17,869 bases of DNA from an uncultured Eggerthellaceae bacterium (GTDB taxonomy: Bacteria > Actinomycetota > Coriobacteriia > Coriobacteriales > Eggerthellaceae). Both the position numbers and the translations under genes were made by a program. The notes below the pieces were generated by a model that was given only the letters and a program-made list of their open reading frames with translations, did not search any database and was not told where the DNA came from. Below are positions 1 to 9,234 of this stretch, piece by piece; position 1 is the first letter of the stretch; every line of letters starts with the position of its first letter. The stretch is taken from positions 1-17,869 of the forward strand of contig CAJUSL010000040.1 in the NCBI GenBank assembly GCA_910589135.1, read 5' to 3'.

Positions 1-55
1 GAGCATCGCCTTCACACGGCGGGGGTCACAGGTTCAAATCCTGTAGCGACCACCA
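1..55 (+). tRNA. tRNA-Val (anticodon CAC), 5' end outside window
   Basis: Only the 3' two-thirds of the tRNA lies in the window. The anticodon stem pairs bases 6-10 with 18-22, and the seven-base loop 11-17 has T at position 33 and anticodon CAC at 13-15, which reads the valine codon GTG. A five-base variable loop (23-27) follows. The T arm pairs 28-32 with 40-44 around a TTCAAAT loop. The acceptor 3' strand is 45-51, the discriminator base is A52, and CCA is encoded at 53-55. The D arm and the 5' acceptor strand cannot be checked. The intact anticodon and T arms make the identity fairly safe. Confidence 0.9.
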
Positions 56-63
56 TGAATTCG

Positions 64-101
64 CAGGTTGGAAGGGCTTTCCTTCCGACCTGTTTCTTTT
101 T
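64..101 (+). terminator. Intrinsic terminator after tRNA-Val
   Basis: Bases 64-75 pair with 81-92 as a 12-base-pair stem with one G-T pair and a five-base loop. A run of eight T broken by one C (93-101) follows on the plus strand. It starts eight bases after the tRNA CCA, so it ends the tRNA transcript. On the minus strand the stem is not followed by a T run, so it is unlikely to terminate the converging corA transcript efficiently. Confidence 0.9.
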
Positions 102-223
102 GCGGGGAGGATGCCGCGCCGTCTTCTTCCTGCGAGGCGGAACTGGCATGTCTCGGTCGGGCTTTCGTCGAGAGCCGTGCGTTTGGCCGGTCAAGCGAGC
201 TTCGGGCCGAAGGCGTCGCCCTG

Positions 224-1180
224 CTACAGCCACTTCCTTCGATAGAACAGCCACAGCAGCAGCCCGGTCGACGTGAGGCCGGCGATGATGAGCGCGACCC
301 ACATGAACCCCCATTCGGTGCCGGGCAGCACGTGCAGGTTCATGCCGAACCAGCTGGTCACGAGCGTGAGCGGCGCGAACAGCACGGTGACGATGGTGAA
401 CACTTGCATGATTGCGTTCTGCTTGAGGTCGATGTGCGTCTCCTGCATCTCGTAGAGCTGCAGGCTGTACTCCTTCAACATCTCGGCGCGCGAGGTGAGG
501 CGCTCGGCCAGCGTGGAGATATGGGCGAACGAGCGGGCGTCGGACTTGCTCATCATCTTGTTTTCGTTGTCGGCGAGCTCGGTGGCGATCGCCGCGATCT
601 GCTGGTAGTACACGCCGAAGCGCATGGTGCAGCGCCGGTACTCCATCAGCTTCATGGGCTGCAGGTCGGCCTTGCCGTTGATCATGTCCTCCTCGTGGCG
701 CTCCATGGCGTCCTCGAACTTCCCCAGCTCGGCGTATTCGTTGATCAGGAACTCCTTGACGAAGAAATATAGGCAGTGCGCGGGCGTGACGTCGCCCACG
801 ACGCCCGTGCTGACGGCGCTCGAAAGGATGTCCTGCGCCCCTTCCTCGTCGTCGACGAACAGCAGCTTGGTGTCGTCCAGGTAGAACGCGAACGAGGCCG
901 CAAGGGGCGCGTCGCAGCTCTTCTGGGGAATCGAAATGGAGCCGACGATGAAGTCGGGGTAGACGTCGACGTAGTTGCTTTCCGAATGGACGAGCGCGAT
1001 GGGGGAGCGCTTCAGGACGTTGAGGTCGATCCCCAGGTCTTCGAACTCCTCGGGCGTGATCGCCGCCACGATGGGAAGCTTGCTGCGGCCGGCCTCTTCG
1101 GCCGTGACTTCGAACAGGCCGGACGCGGAGCGTTTGCTCTTGCCGTCTTCGATCGCCTTCAGCTGGTAATACACGGACAT
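224..1180 (-). CDS. corA: CorA-family divalent metal ion (Mg2+) transporter
   Basis: This 318-residue protein has the size and layout of CorA, the pentameric inner-membrane Mg2+/Co2+ channel. It has a long soluble N-terminal alpha/beta region, a long charged helical region at about 140-255, then two C-terminal membrane segments at about 258-278 and 290-312. The family signature GMN is at 279-281, directly after membrane segment 1, and the tail is short and basic (YRRKWL). The usual MPEL-type acidic loop after GMN is replaced by LPGTE, so the ion-selecting loop is not canonical. The start ATG has a GGAG-type ribosome site 8-11 bases upstream. The gene begins 21 bases after the glutaredoxin stop and is very likely cotranscribed with it. 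No clear terminator is visible downstream at 102-223. Family membership is near certain; the metal carried is inferred. Confidence 0.93.
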   Translation of the reverse strand: MSVYYQLKAIEDGKSKRSASGLFEVTAEEAGRSKLPIVAAITPEEFEDLGIDLNVLKRSPIALVHSESNYVDVYPDFIVGSISIPQKSCDAPLAASFAFYLDDTKLLFVDDEEGAQDILSSAVSTGVVGDVTPAHCLYFFVKEFLINEYAELGKFEDAMERHEEDMINGKADLQPMKLMEYRRCTMRFGVYYQQIAAIATELADNENKMMSKSDARSFAHISTLAERLTSRAEMLKEYSLQLYEMQETHIDLKQNAIMQVFTIVTVLFAPLTLVTSWFGMNLHVLPGTEWGFMWVALIIAGLTSTGLLLWLFYRRKWL

Positions 1181-1201
1181 GGCTTGCTCCGCAGGACTTC
1201 G

Positions 1202-1459
1202 TCAGCCCAGCTCGTCTGCAGCGACGACGCCGTGCAGGTACATGATGATGTCGTCCGACTCGAGCATCGGCACGCCGTCGATGACGAGGCACGGCACCTG
1301 CGTCTTGCCGGAGAGGCCGGCCAACTCGTCGCGGTTGGCGGGGTCGGTCGTGTCGCGCATCTCCATTGCGATGTCTTGGTCCTGCATGTAGGCGAGCACT
1401 TTGACGCAGTACGGGCAGGTGGGCTTGTAGTACAGAACCATGTCGGGAAGGAATGCCAT
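1202..1459 (-). CDS. Glutaredoxin-family thiol-disulfide oxidoreductase
   Basis: This 85-residue cytosolic protein has one glutaredoxin (thioredoxin-fold) domain. The dithiol active site CPYC is at residues 15-18, and the cis-proline motif TQVPCLVI, equivalent to the TVP motif, is around residues 53-60. The GVPMLESDDIIMYL segment matches the glutathione/substrate-binding helix region (GG.dD) of the family. The ATG at 1459 is favoured because AGGAG lies five bases upstream. Longer upstream readings of this frame run through the preceding hairpin and lack any domain. It is followed after 21 bases by corA in the same direction. Whether it uses glutathione, mycothiol or another low-molecular-weight thiol cannot be told from sequence; it could equally be an NrdH-like reductant, though no ribonucleotide reductase gene is nearby. 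Confidence 0.9.
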   Translation of the reverse strand: MAFLPDMVLYYKPTCPYCVKVLAYMQDQDIAMEMRDTTDPANRDELAGLSGKTQVPCLVIDGVPMLESDDIIMYLHGVVAADELG

Positions 1460-1582
1460 GTCTTCTCCTCGGATCCGCGCATTGCGGTTCGAATCGGGTA
1501 GATGATGAGACGATAACGCTTCCGGGCGCATGCGGCGCCGGGATGGCCAAGCCGTTCGTGTGATGTAACCTCCTGGAATGCG

Positions 1583-1614
1583 CGACGCCCCTTCCGGGCA
1601 GGGAAGGGGCGTCG
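1583..1614 (-). terminator. Perfect 13-bp hairpin between ydbT-like and glutaredoxin genes
   Basis: Bases 1583-1595 and 1602-1614 are perfectly complementary, with a six-base loop. It lies 73 bases beyond the stop of the ydbT-like gene and about 125 bases before the glutaredoxin start. Neither strand shows a T run after the stem, so termination by the standard intrinsic mechanism is not assured. A structure that stabilises the 3' end or partly blocks readthrough is possible. An AGGAGG lies at 1573-1568 on the minus strand with no start codon at useful spacing. Nothing else in 1460-1686 looks like a gene. Confidence 0.5.
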
Positions 1615-1686
1615 GGGGCGAGGCGCTTGCTTGGGCATGGCGTGCGGCATGGCTCGGGCGCGCCGCAGCGGCGGGCGGCGTCCGTG

Positions 1687-3540
1687 CTACATCGGGGCTT
1701 CGGCGTCGTTTTGCCTTCCGCCGCGGGGCTCCATCCAGGAAAGCCACGCGCTGGCCGTGTCGGCGGTCACGTCGATCAGCGCCGTCCGCGTGCCGCCGAT
1801 GCCTGCCGCCGTGGTCGCGGCGACGGTCGCGGTTCCGGCGGAGCGCTGCAGGGGGTTCGTGTTCGTGGCGCCGAACTGCACCTTGGTGCGCGGGATCGAG
1901 ACGGTCGCCTTGGACAGGCCGCCGTTCGTGAAGGAGACCATGGACGTCCCGAGCCCGAAGCGCGAGTCGCGGAACCAGAGCACGGTCCCCGCTGCTTCGA
2001 GCGCGAGCAGGATGACGGCAAGCACGTAGGCCGCGACGGCGAGCACGTCGACCACGAACAGCGCCGTCGCGTCGCCAGGGCCGTCGAGCACGGCATGCAG
2101 GACGAGCTGTGCCACGACGGTCAGGAGGGCGATCCAAAACCCGGCGCCGCACAGGATGCAGCGGCGGATGAGGCCGCGCCGCAGCGCCACGGAAGCGAGC
2201 CGTTCCTCATGCGAGGGCATATCGGCGTATTCGGGGACCATCCCATGCAGCACGTCGTGCACCTGGTCGAGCTTCACGAAGGGATGGATCACGAACCCGG
2301 AGTCCGACAGGGACTTGGCGCCCGCGTTCGACTGGTTACTTCCCGGCTCCGCCGCATCGACCTTTCCCAGCGAGATCTCGCAGTAGCCGATCAGGCGGCG
2401 TATGAACGATTGCTTGACGACGACCGACTGCACGCGGTTGATGTCGAGGCTGACGGCGTTGTGCTGCAGCAGGCCGCGCTCCACTTCGATGCGCGTGCCC
2501 CTCCTGCGCGCCTTGAACCCGCCGTATTGCAGGCAGGCGGACAGGGCTGCGATCGCCCACACGACGAGGGCGACTGCGACGAGAGCGCCTATCAGCAGCG
2601 GAAGGGCCGCCTGCAGCGCGTGGCCGAAGACGGCCTGCGCAACGGCGCTCGAGGCGGCGTCGAGGACTCCGGGGACGTGTTCGGAGATGGCGGAGGCGAG
2701 CGGCACGATGCCGGCGACGCCTGCGACGATGGCGCCCACCAGGCCCGCAATGATGCCGCCGCTGTTCGAAACGCCGGTGAGCAGGATCTCCTTGTTGGTC
2801 AGGCCGTACTCGTAGCTGGCGGCTTCGGCCTCGGGCAGCGGGCCGGCGAAGATGCCGCCGAACTGGTTCCACGCCTCGCTGCCGATGTCCAGCACGTTGC
2901 CGGCGGCGTTCGGGGCCGTCACGGCGACGGGCTGGCCGGTGGGTGCGGCGAACGTCGGCCCGCCGGAGGTCGCCGCGGAGGTCGGGGAAGCTGCGGCTGC
3001 GCCGACCGTGCAGGCGTTCTTGAGCGCGTAGAGCTCGCCCTTCAGCGTCTCGGCGGCATGCTTCGAGAGATAGGGGATGACGATGGCCTTGTTCGAGGCG
3101 CCTCCGGCTGTGTCGATCACGACGTTGCACACGCCCAGCACGCGCTGGACGAGCGACGCCTTCAGGTCGACGCTCTGGATCTTCTGGTAGGGTACGTGCG
3201 TGCGCTTCTTGCTTATCACGCCCGAGTAGACGCCGAGCTCCGACGGGTCGAGCTCGTACCACAGGTGCTTGTACGCCAGCGCACGCACCCCGATGCCGAT
3301 GCCGATCGCCACGACGACGGCCGCGACGAGCGCAAAGATGCCGAAGCCCGCGACGGCTCCCAGCAAGGCGGGGTCCATCTCGCCGTCCTCGACCAGGCTG
3401 CCGACGATTCCAGCGCCGCTTGCGACGACGGCCACGAGCAGCCAGAACGCCGCGCCGATGCCGCCGAGCCAGATGTATGTGTGGTGGACATGCCGCCGTT
3501 GAGCCTGCGGCGAGGCGCCTGCCTGCGTCTGCGCGTCCAT
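1687..3540 (-). CDS. Large bacterial PH-domain membrane protein (YdbT-like)
   Basis: This 617-residue protein alternates membrane hairpins and beta-rich domains in the YdbT/bPH_2 pattern. Membrane segments lie at about 22-47 and 60-85, followed by a first PH-like domain at about 92-165 containing YELDPSELGVYSGVISKKRTH and VPYQKIQSVDL. An Ala/Thr/Pro-rich linker follows at about 178-215. A second membrane region (about 258-285 and 305-337) precedes a second PH-like domain at 345-430 (IEVERGLLQH, INRVQSV). A third membrane pair (about 464-484 and 495-522) leads to a degenerate third domain at 530-603 (SIPRTKVQF). It is longer than the roughly 490 residues usual for YdbT. The start is one base after the ydbS-like stop, so the pair is cotranscribed and translationally coupled. 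B. subtilis YdbS/YdbT are linked to bacteriocin resistance; the role here is unknown. Confidence 0.85.
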   Translation of the reverse strand: MDAQTQAGASPQAQRRHVHHTYIWLGGIGAAFWLLVAVVASGAGIVGSLVEDGEMDPALLGAVAGFGIFALVAAVVVAIGIGIGVRALAYKHLWYELDPSELGVYSGVISKKRTHVPYQKIQSVDLKASLVQRVLGVCNVVIDTAGGASNKAIVIPYLSKHAAETLKGELYALKNACTVGAAAASPTSAATSGGPTFAAPTGQPVAVTAPNAAGNVLDIGSEAWNQFGGIFAGPLPEAEAASYEYGLTNKEILLTGVSNSGGIIAGLVGAIVAGVAGIVPLASAISEHVPGVLDAASSAVAQAVFGHALQAALPLLIGALVAVALVVWAIAALSACLQYGGFKARRRGTRIEVERGLLQHNAVSLDINRVQSVVVKQSFIRRLIGYCEISLGKVDAAEPGSNQSNAGAKSLSDSGFVIHPFVKLDQVHDVLHGMVPEYADMPSHEERLASVALRRGLIRRCILCGAGFWIALLTVVAQLVLHAVLDGPGDATALFVVDVLAVAAYVLAVILLALEAAGTVLWFRDSRFGLGTSMVSFTNGGLSKATVSIPRTKVQFGATNTNPLQRSAGTATVAATTAAGIGGTRTALIDVTADTASAWLSWMEPRGGRQNDAEAPM

Positions 3541-3541
3541 G

Positions 3542-4033
3542 CTAGACGTCCTCGCGCGCGACGCGGGCGAACTCGGCTGCCTTGTCGCGCAGCTCGTCGG
3601 CCTGCTCGATGTCGATGCCGGGAATCTGGTGGTTTCCGGCCGCCGTCGAGACGGTCACCGACGCCAGGTGGAAGGCGCGCATGACGGGCCCCTGCTCGGT
3701 GTCGGTGTTCTGCACCCTGATGAAGGGGACGACGAACCGCTTGCGCCAGACGATGCCGCGGGCGATGTCCAGGAATTCCGGGTCGAGCTGGTAGCGCCAG
3801 CGCGCGTAGCGGATGGGCGGCAGCACGACGACGAACGCCACGACGGCCGCGAGCGCGACGACGGTTTCCATGGCGACCAGCACGCCCACCCAGTCTCCTT
3901 CGTCTGCGAAGGCCTGCACCAGGAGGAAGGGGATGGCGCAGCAGGCGTAGACGAGGACGATGGTGGCGAGGGCGCTTATCCGCCAGACGTTCTTGATTCT
4001 GGGATCCAGCTTCTGTGATGGCATCGGTCGCAT
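3542..4033 (-). CDS. Small bacterial PH-domain membrane protein (YdbS-like)
   Basis: This 163-residue protein has two membrane segments (about 18-40 and 50-72) followed by one bPH_2 domain. The domain begins at RWRYQLDPEFLDIARGIVWR and holds the VPFIRVQNTDTEQGPVMR signature near residues 102-119 and HQIPGI near 135-140. That is the usual YdbS size and order. The ATG at 4033 is chosen because GGAG sits seven bases upstream; the frame is open a little further to a TTG at 4051, but that codon has no ribosome site. The stop is one base before the ydbT-like start, so the two proteins probably form a membrane complex, as assumed for the family. A perfect TATAAT just upstream suggests the pair has its own promoter. 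Confidence 0.85.
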   Translation of the reverse strand: MRPMPSQKLDPRIKNVWRISALATIVLVYACCAIPFLLVQAFADEGDWVGVLVAMETVVALAAVVAFVVVLPPIRYARWRYQLDPEFLDIARGIVWRKRFVVPFIRVQNTDTEQGPVMRAFHLASVTVSTAAGNHQIPGIDIEQADELRDKAAEFARVAREDV

Positions 4034-4066
4034 TTCACACTCCAATCGCAATAGGCGTATGAGGAG

Positions 4067-4072
4067 ATTATA
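4067..4072 (-). promoter_or_regulatory. -10 box (TATAAT) upstream of the ydbS/ydbT-like pair
   Basis: On the minus strand the sequence is exactly TATAAT. It would place the RNA start near 4060, about 27 bases before the ydbS-like ATG, leaving room for the GGAG ribosome site. The hexamer 17 bases further upstream is AAAGGC, a poor -35 element. The box sits in the 48-base gap after the methyltransferase stop. Confidence 0.55.
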
Positions 4073-4081
4073 CGCGACGCG

Positions 4082-4912
4082 TCATTGGCGCCTTTCCCGG
4101 GCGAGCTCCCAGAACGCCACGGCGGACGTGGCTGCGACATTGAGCGAGTCGACCCCGTGGCGCATGGGAATCACCACGACGTGGTCGCAGGCCTCGATCG
4201 TGGCGTCGGCGAGACCGCCTCCCTCGGTGCCGAAGAACATGGCGAGCTTGCCGTGCCTTTTGAGCGCAGGGTCGTCGAGCGCCACCGCGTCGTCGCGCAG
4301 GGCGAGGGCGCACGTGGCGAAGCCGGCTTCGCGCAGGTGGCGCATGGCGTCGTCGAGCCAGCGGCCGTCCTCGCCCTCGAGGCGCACCCACGGCACCTGG
4401 AAGACGGTCCCCATCGACACGCGCACCGCGCGCCGGTACAGCGGGTCGCAGCATTCGGGGCTCACGAGCACCGCGTCCAGGCCCAAGGCTGCGGCGTTGC
4501 GGAAGACGGACCCCACGTTTGCGTGGTTGGTGACGTCTTCCAGGACGGCCACCCGGCGCGCGCTCTCCAGCAGCTCGCGCACCTCGGGCAGACGCTTGCG
4601 CCGCATAGCGGCAAGCACGCCGCGGGTCACCTCGAAGCCGGCAAGCTTCGCGAGCTCCTCGCGCGGCACGCAGAACACAGGGTAGCCTGCCTCCTCGAAG
4701 CGCGCGACGAGCCCTTCCTCCCGGACGAGCCGGTGGTCGGGTACCACCAGCGAGACGGGCTCGTAGCCGGCGTCGAGCGCGCGTGCGACCACCTTGGCGG
4801 ACTCGGCGACGAAGATGCCGTGCTCCGACTCCAGATGGCTGCGCAGCTGCACGTCGGTGAGCCGTGCGTACATATCGAGGCGCCCGTCGGCGATGTCCGT
4901 TATTCTCTCCAT
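4082..4912 (-). CDS. SpoU/TrmH-family RNA 2'-O-methyltransferase
   Basis: This 276-residue protein has an N-terminal substrate-binding region (about 1-105, ending in the TRGVLAAM segment typical of the family) and a C-terminal SPOUT knotted methyltransferase domain. The three SpoU motifs are visible: NHANVGSVFRNA at 129-140 (with the catalytic Arg), FFGTEGGGL at 226-234 and IPMRHGVDSLNVAATSAV at 248-265. Members use S-adenosylmethionine to methylate ribose 2'-OH in 23S rRNA or tRNA; the exact target cannot be assigned. The ATG at 4912 has no Shine-Dalgarno sequence, but a TANNNT hexamer ends six bases before it, so it may be read from a leaderless transcript. A second ATG at 4873 is the alternative start. 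It diverges from the ABC-F gene across a 92-base gap. Confidence 0.92.
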   Translation of the reverse strand: MERITDIADGRLDMYARLTDVQLRSHLESEHGIFVAESAKVVARALDAGYEPVSLVVPDHRLVREEGLVARFEEAGYPVFCVPREELAKLAGFEVTRGVLAAMRRKRLPEVRELLESARRVAVLEDVTNHANVGSVFRNAAALGLDAVLVSPECCDPLYRRAVRVSMGTVFQVPWVRLEGEDGRWLDDAMRHLREAGFATCALALRDDAVALDDPALKRHGKLAMFFGTEGGGLADATIEACDHVVVIPMRHGVDSLNVAATSAVAFWELARERRQ

Positions 4913-4918
4913 GCGGCT

Positions 4919-4924
4919 ATGGTA
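4919..4924 (-). promoter_or_regulatory. Possible -10 box (TACCAT) for the RNA methyltransferase
   Basis: Read on the minus strand this is TACCAT, four of six matches to TATAAT, ending six bases before the methyltransferase ATG. That spacing would start the RNA at or next to the A of the start codon. There is no ribosome site upstream of this ATG, which agrees with leaderless reading. No clear -35 is visible, so the call is tentative. Confidence 0.3.
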
Positions 4925-4990
4925 ACCCTTTGTCGGGCGCTGCGGGTCAGAGGCGCGCCGAAAGTGAACGTCTCCGGCACGCCTCGGCGT

Positions 4991-4996
4991 TATAAT
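4991..4996 (+). promoter_or_regulatory. -10 box (TATAAT) of the ABC-F gene; likely leaderless start
   Basis: A perfect TATAAT ends eight bases before the ABC-F ATG at 5005. RNA synthesis normally starts six to eight bases beyond this box, that is at about 5003-5005, leaving no room for a leader or ribosome site, and none is seen. The -35 is not recognisable (4968-4973 reads ACGTCT). An overlapping ATG at 4995 lies inside the box and is not used. Confidence 0.65.
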
Positions 4997-5004
4997 GGCT
5001 TCTT

Positions 5005-7065
<2,061 letters not shown>

Positions 7066-7066
7066 C

Positions 7067-7747
7067 ATGGACGCGTCGACCGTCGCATACTACGCCTGCG
7101 CCATCCTGAGCTTCGTTCCGGCGCTCGTGCTGCACGAGGTGGCGCACGGGTTCGCCGCCTACAAGCTGGGCGACCCCACCGCGAAGTCGGCCGGAAGGCT
7201 TTCCCTCAACCCGGCGAAGCACGTCGATCCCTTCGGCACCGTCATCCTGCCGCTCATGCTCATGGTTCTGAACATGCCCATCTTCGGCTACGCCAAGCCG
7301 GTGCCCTACAACCCCAGCTACTTCAAGGACCCGCGCAAGGGCGACGCCATCACGGGCTTCGCCGGCCCGTGCGCGAACCTCGTCATGGCGGCCGTCGCCG
7401 CGGGGGTCGCGTGGCTTCTCTACCCGGCGGCCCCGGCGATCGTGGCGAACCCTCTCGGCGAGTGCTTCTACCTGATGTTCCTTCCGATGTTCTGCCTGAT
7501 AAACCTGTACCTCATGTTCTTCAACCTGATCCCCATACCGCCGCTCGACGGCTCGTCCATCGTGGCGCTGTTCATTCCCGAGCGCCTGCTTCCGAAGTGG
7601 TACTCCATCCAGCGCTATGCGTTTCCCGTCTTCATGATCTGCGTGGTCGCACTTCCCTATATAATCGGGGTGAACCCGTTCTCGTGGTACCTGGACGCAA
7701 CCGCAGGAAGCCTCGCGAACCTCATGTTCCCGTTCCGGATAAGCTAG
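7067..7747 (+). CDS. Site-2 protease family (M50) membrane metalloprotease homologue
   Basis: This 226-residue integral membrane protein carries the zinc-binding motif HEVAH at 23-27 within the first membrane segment. The NPAKHVDPFGT segment is at 48-58 and the second metal-ligand motif NLIPIPPLDG at 153-162. It has about four to five membrane segments (about 7-30, 55-70, 97-120, 133-155 and 184-202). The size and order match the short, PDZ-less S2P/M50 proteins common next to scpAB in Gram-positive genomes. The catalytic Glu and both His are intact, so activity is expected, but the substrate is unknown. The start lies one base after the ABC-F stop, with AAGGAG ten bases upstream, so the two genes are coupled. 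Confidence 0.92.
   Translation: MDASTVAYYACAILSFVPALVLHEVAHGFAAYKLGDPTAKSAGRLSLNPAKHVDPFGTVILPLMLMVLNMPIFGYAKPVPYNPSYFKDPRKGDAITGFAGPCANLVMAAVAAGVAWLLYPAAPAIVANPLGECFYLMFLPMFCLINLYLMFFNLIPIPPLDGSSIVALFIPERLLPKWYSIQRYAFPVFMICVVALPYIIGVNPFSWYLDATAGSLANLMFPFRIS
7660..7665 (+). promoter_or_regulatory. Possible internal promoter (-10 TATAAT) before scpA
   Basis: A perfect TATAAT lies inside the 3' end of the M50 gene, about 90 bases before the scpA start. A/T-rich hexamers are uncommon in this GC-rich coding DNA. No convincing -35 is present at the right distance, and the bases are also needed to encode Pro-Tyr-Ile-Ile-Gly, so this may be chance. Confidence 0.25.
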
Positions 7748-7756
7748 GCATACGTT

Positions 7757-8533
7757 TTGAGCTACAAGGTAAAGACAGACGCCTTCGAGGGCCCCTTCGA
7801 TTTGCTGCTGTACCTGGTCAGCAGGAAGAAGGTGGACATCGGCGCCATCTCGATCAACGAGATCGCCGACCAGTACCTCGCCGAGGTGTCGCGCATGAAG
7901 ATGCTGAACCTCGACGTGGCGTCCGACTTCCTGCTCGTGGCGTCCACGCTGCTGGAAATCAAGGCGCAGGCCCTCATACCGCGCGAGCGCGACGACCTGG
8001 ACGAGGAGATTGCCGAGCTTGCGCCCGACGACGCGCGGCGGATGCTGGTGGAGCGCCTGGTCGTCTACAAGCAGTACAAGAACGCCTCCGAGGAACTGTA
8101 CGGGCGCTTTCTGGAGGAAGGACGCCTGCATGTGCGGCCGTTCGGCCCGGACGAGGGATTCCTGGGGCTCATGCCCGACTTCCTCGAGGGCGTCACCATG
8201 GACGCGCTGGGGCTGCTTGCGGCCAACGCGCTCGCGCGGCGCGAGGTCTTCCTGCTGGAATCCGAGCACATCGCCGCCAAGCCCATCCCGGTTGAGGTGC
8301 ACGTGGAGGCCATCCACAAGAGGATCCAGGGCAAGAAGCGGCTGCGCTTCAGCGAACTCGTCCAGAAGGACACGCGCCCGGCGCTGGTCGTGGTGACGTT
8401 TTTGGCCATCCTCGAGCTGTACAAGCGGTCCATGGTCAACCTCGTGCAGCAGACGACGTTCGGCGACATAGAGATTTCCTACATCGAGGGGTCGGGCGAG
8501 CTCGACTTCGACAAGGACCCCGTCGAGGAGTGA
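7757..8533 (+). CDS. scpA: Segregation and condensation protein A
   Basis: This 258-residue kleisin bridges the SMC ATPase heads and recruits ScpB in chromosome condensation. The N-terminal domain is visible as FEGPFDLLLYLV (about 10-21), then INEIADQYL (33-41) and the long helix DVASDFLLVASTLLEIKAQALIP (53-75, the SMC-neck contact). The C-terminal winged helix follows LRFSELV (196-202) to LVVVTFLAILELYKR (210-224). The length is typical. The start is TTG at 7757, giving the conserved MSYKVKTDAFEG opening; no ATG occurs before residue 47, and the ribosome site is weak. The gene follows the M50 gene by nine bases and precedes scpB. Confidence 0.96.
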   Translation: MSYKVKTDAFEGPFDLLLYLVSRKKVDIGAISINEIADQYLAEVSRMKMLNLDVASDFLLVASTLLEIKAQALIPRERDDLDEEIAELAPDDARRMLVERLVVYKQYKNASEELYGRFLEEGRLHVRPFGPDEGFLGLMPDFLEGVTMDALGLLAANALARREVFLLESEHIAAKPIPVEVHVEAIHKRIQGKKRLRFSELVQKDTRPALVVVTFLAILELYKRSMVNLVQQTTFGDIEISYIEGSGELDFDKDPVEE

Positions 8534-8540
8534 TGTGCAG

Positions 8541-9227
8541 ATGTTCGAAGGATTGACGGAAGACAACGTCCAGGGCGCGATCGAGTCCATGCTGTTCGTC
8601 ACCGACGAGCCGGTGAGCGCCATCGCGCTGGCCGACATGCTGGAATGCGACGTGGCCGCCGTGGACGCGGCCCTGCGTGCCATCCAGGCGCGCCGCGAGC
8701 AGGAGGAGTCCGGCATCCAGCTGCGCGAGGTCGCAGGCGGATGGCGGCTGTACACGCACCCCGCCTACCACGACCTGATCGAGAAGTACGTGCTGTCGTG
8801 GGACACGCGCAAGCTGTCCGCCGCGGCCATGGAGACGCTCGCAATCGTCGCGTACACGCAGCCCGTGACGCGCGTGGGGGTGGCGTCCATCCGCGGCGTG
8901 AACTCCGACAGCTCCATCAACTCGCTGGGCGAGAAGGGGCTGGTCAAGGAGGTCGGCCAGGCCGACACGCCGGGAAACCCCATGCTGTACGGCACGACCC
9001 GCGTCTTCCTGGAGAAGTTCGGGCTTCGCTCGGTTGCCGACATGACCGACATCTCCGAGTTCGCGCCCGACGCCGAGACGCGCGCCCTCATATCGGAGCG
9101 TCTGTCCTCCACGCGCGAGGCCATCTCGGTCAGCGAAGAGCAGGTGGCCGAGGCCATGGCGGCCGTCGTGGGCGTCGTCGAGAAGATCGACTTCGACGAG
9201 CTCGATTTCGACTTCGACGAGGAGTAG
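8541..9227 (+). CDS. scpB: Segregation and condensation protein B
   Basis: This 228-residue protein is built of two winged-helix domains and binds as a dimer to ScpA within the SMC complex. Family hallmarks are AIESMLFVTDEPVS (13-26), the segment LREVAGGWRLYTH (61-73), LSAAAMETLAIVAYTQPVTR (92-111), IRGVNSDSSINSL (117-129) and GNPMLYGTTRVFLEKFGL (145-162). The C-terminal tail is acidic (DFDELDFDFDEE). ATG at 8541 is chosen because GAGGAG lies ten bases upstream. A GTG at 8535 in the same frame adds only two residues and sits too close (four bases) to that site. It follows scpA by seven bases; the two are cotranscribed. Confidence 0.96.
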   Translation: MFEGLTEDNVQGAIESMLFVTDEPVSAIALADMLECDVAAVDAALRAIQARREQEESGIQLREVAGGWRLYTHPAYHDLIEKYVLSWDTRKLSAAAMETLAIVAYTQPVTRVGVASIRGVNSDSSINSLGEKGLVKEVGQADTPGNPMLYGTTRVFLEKFGLRSVADMTDISEFAPDAETRALISERLSSTREAISVSEEQVAEAMAAVVGVVEKIDFDELDFDFDEE

Positions 9228-9234
9228 CGCCCGC

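Noticed and set aside
1627..3684. A 685-codon plus-strand frame opposite the PH-domain gene
   Set aside because: It has no motif and Asp/Gly/Arg/His-rich composition, and it lies opposite a gene with membrane segments and paired PH domains.
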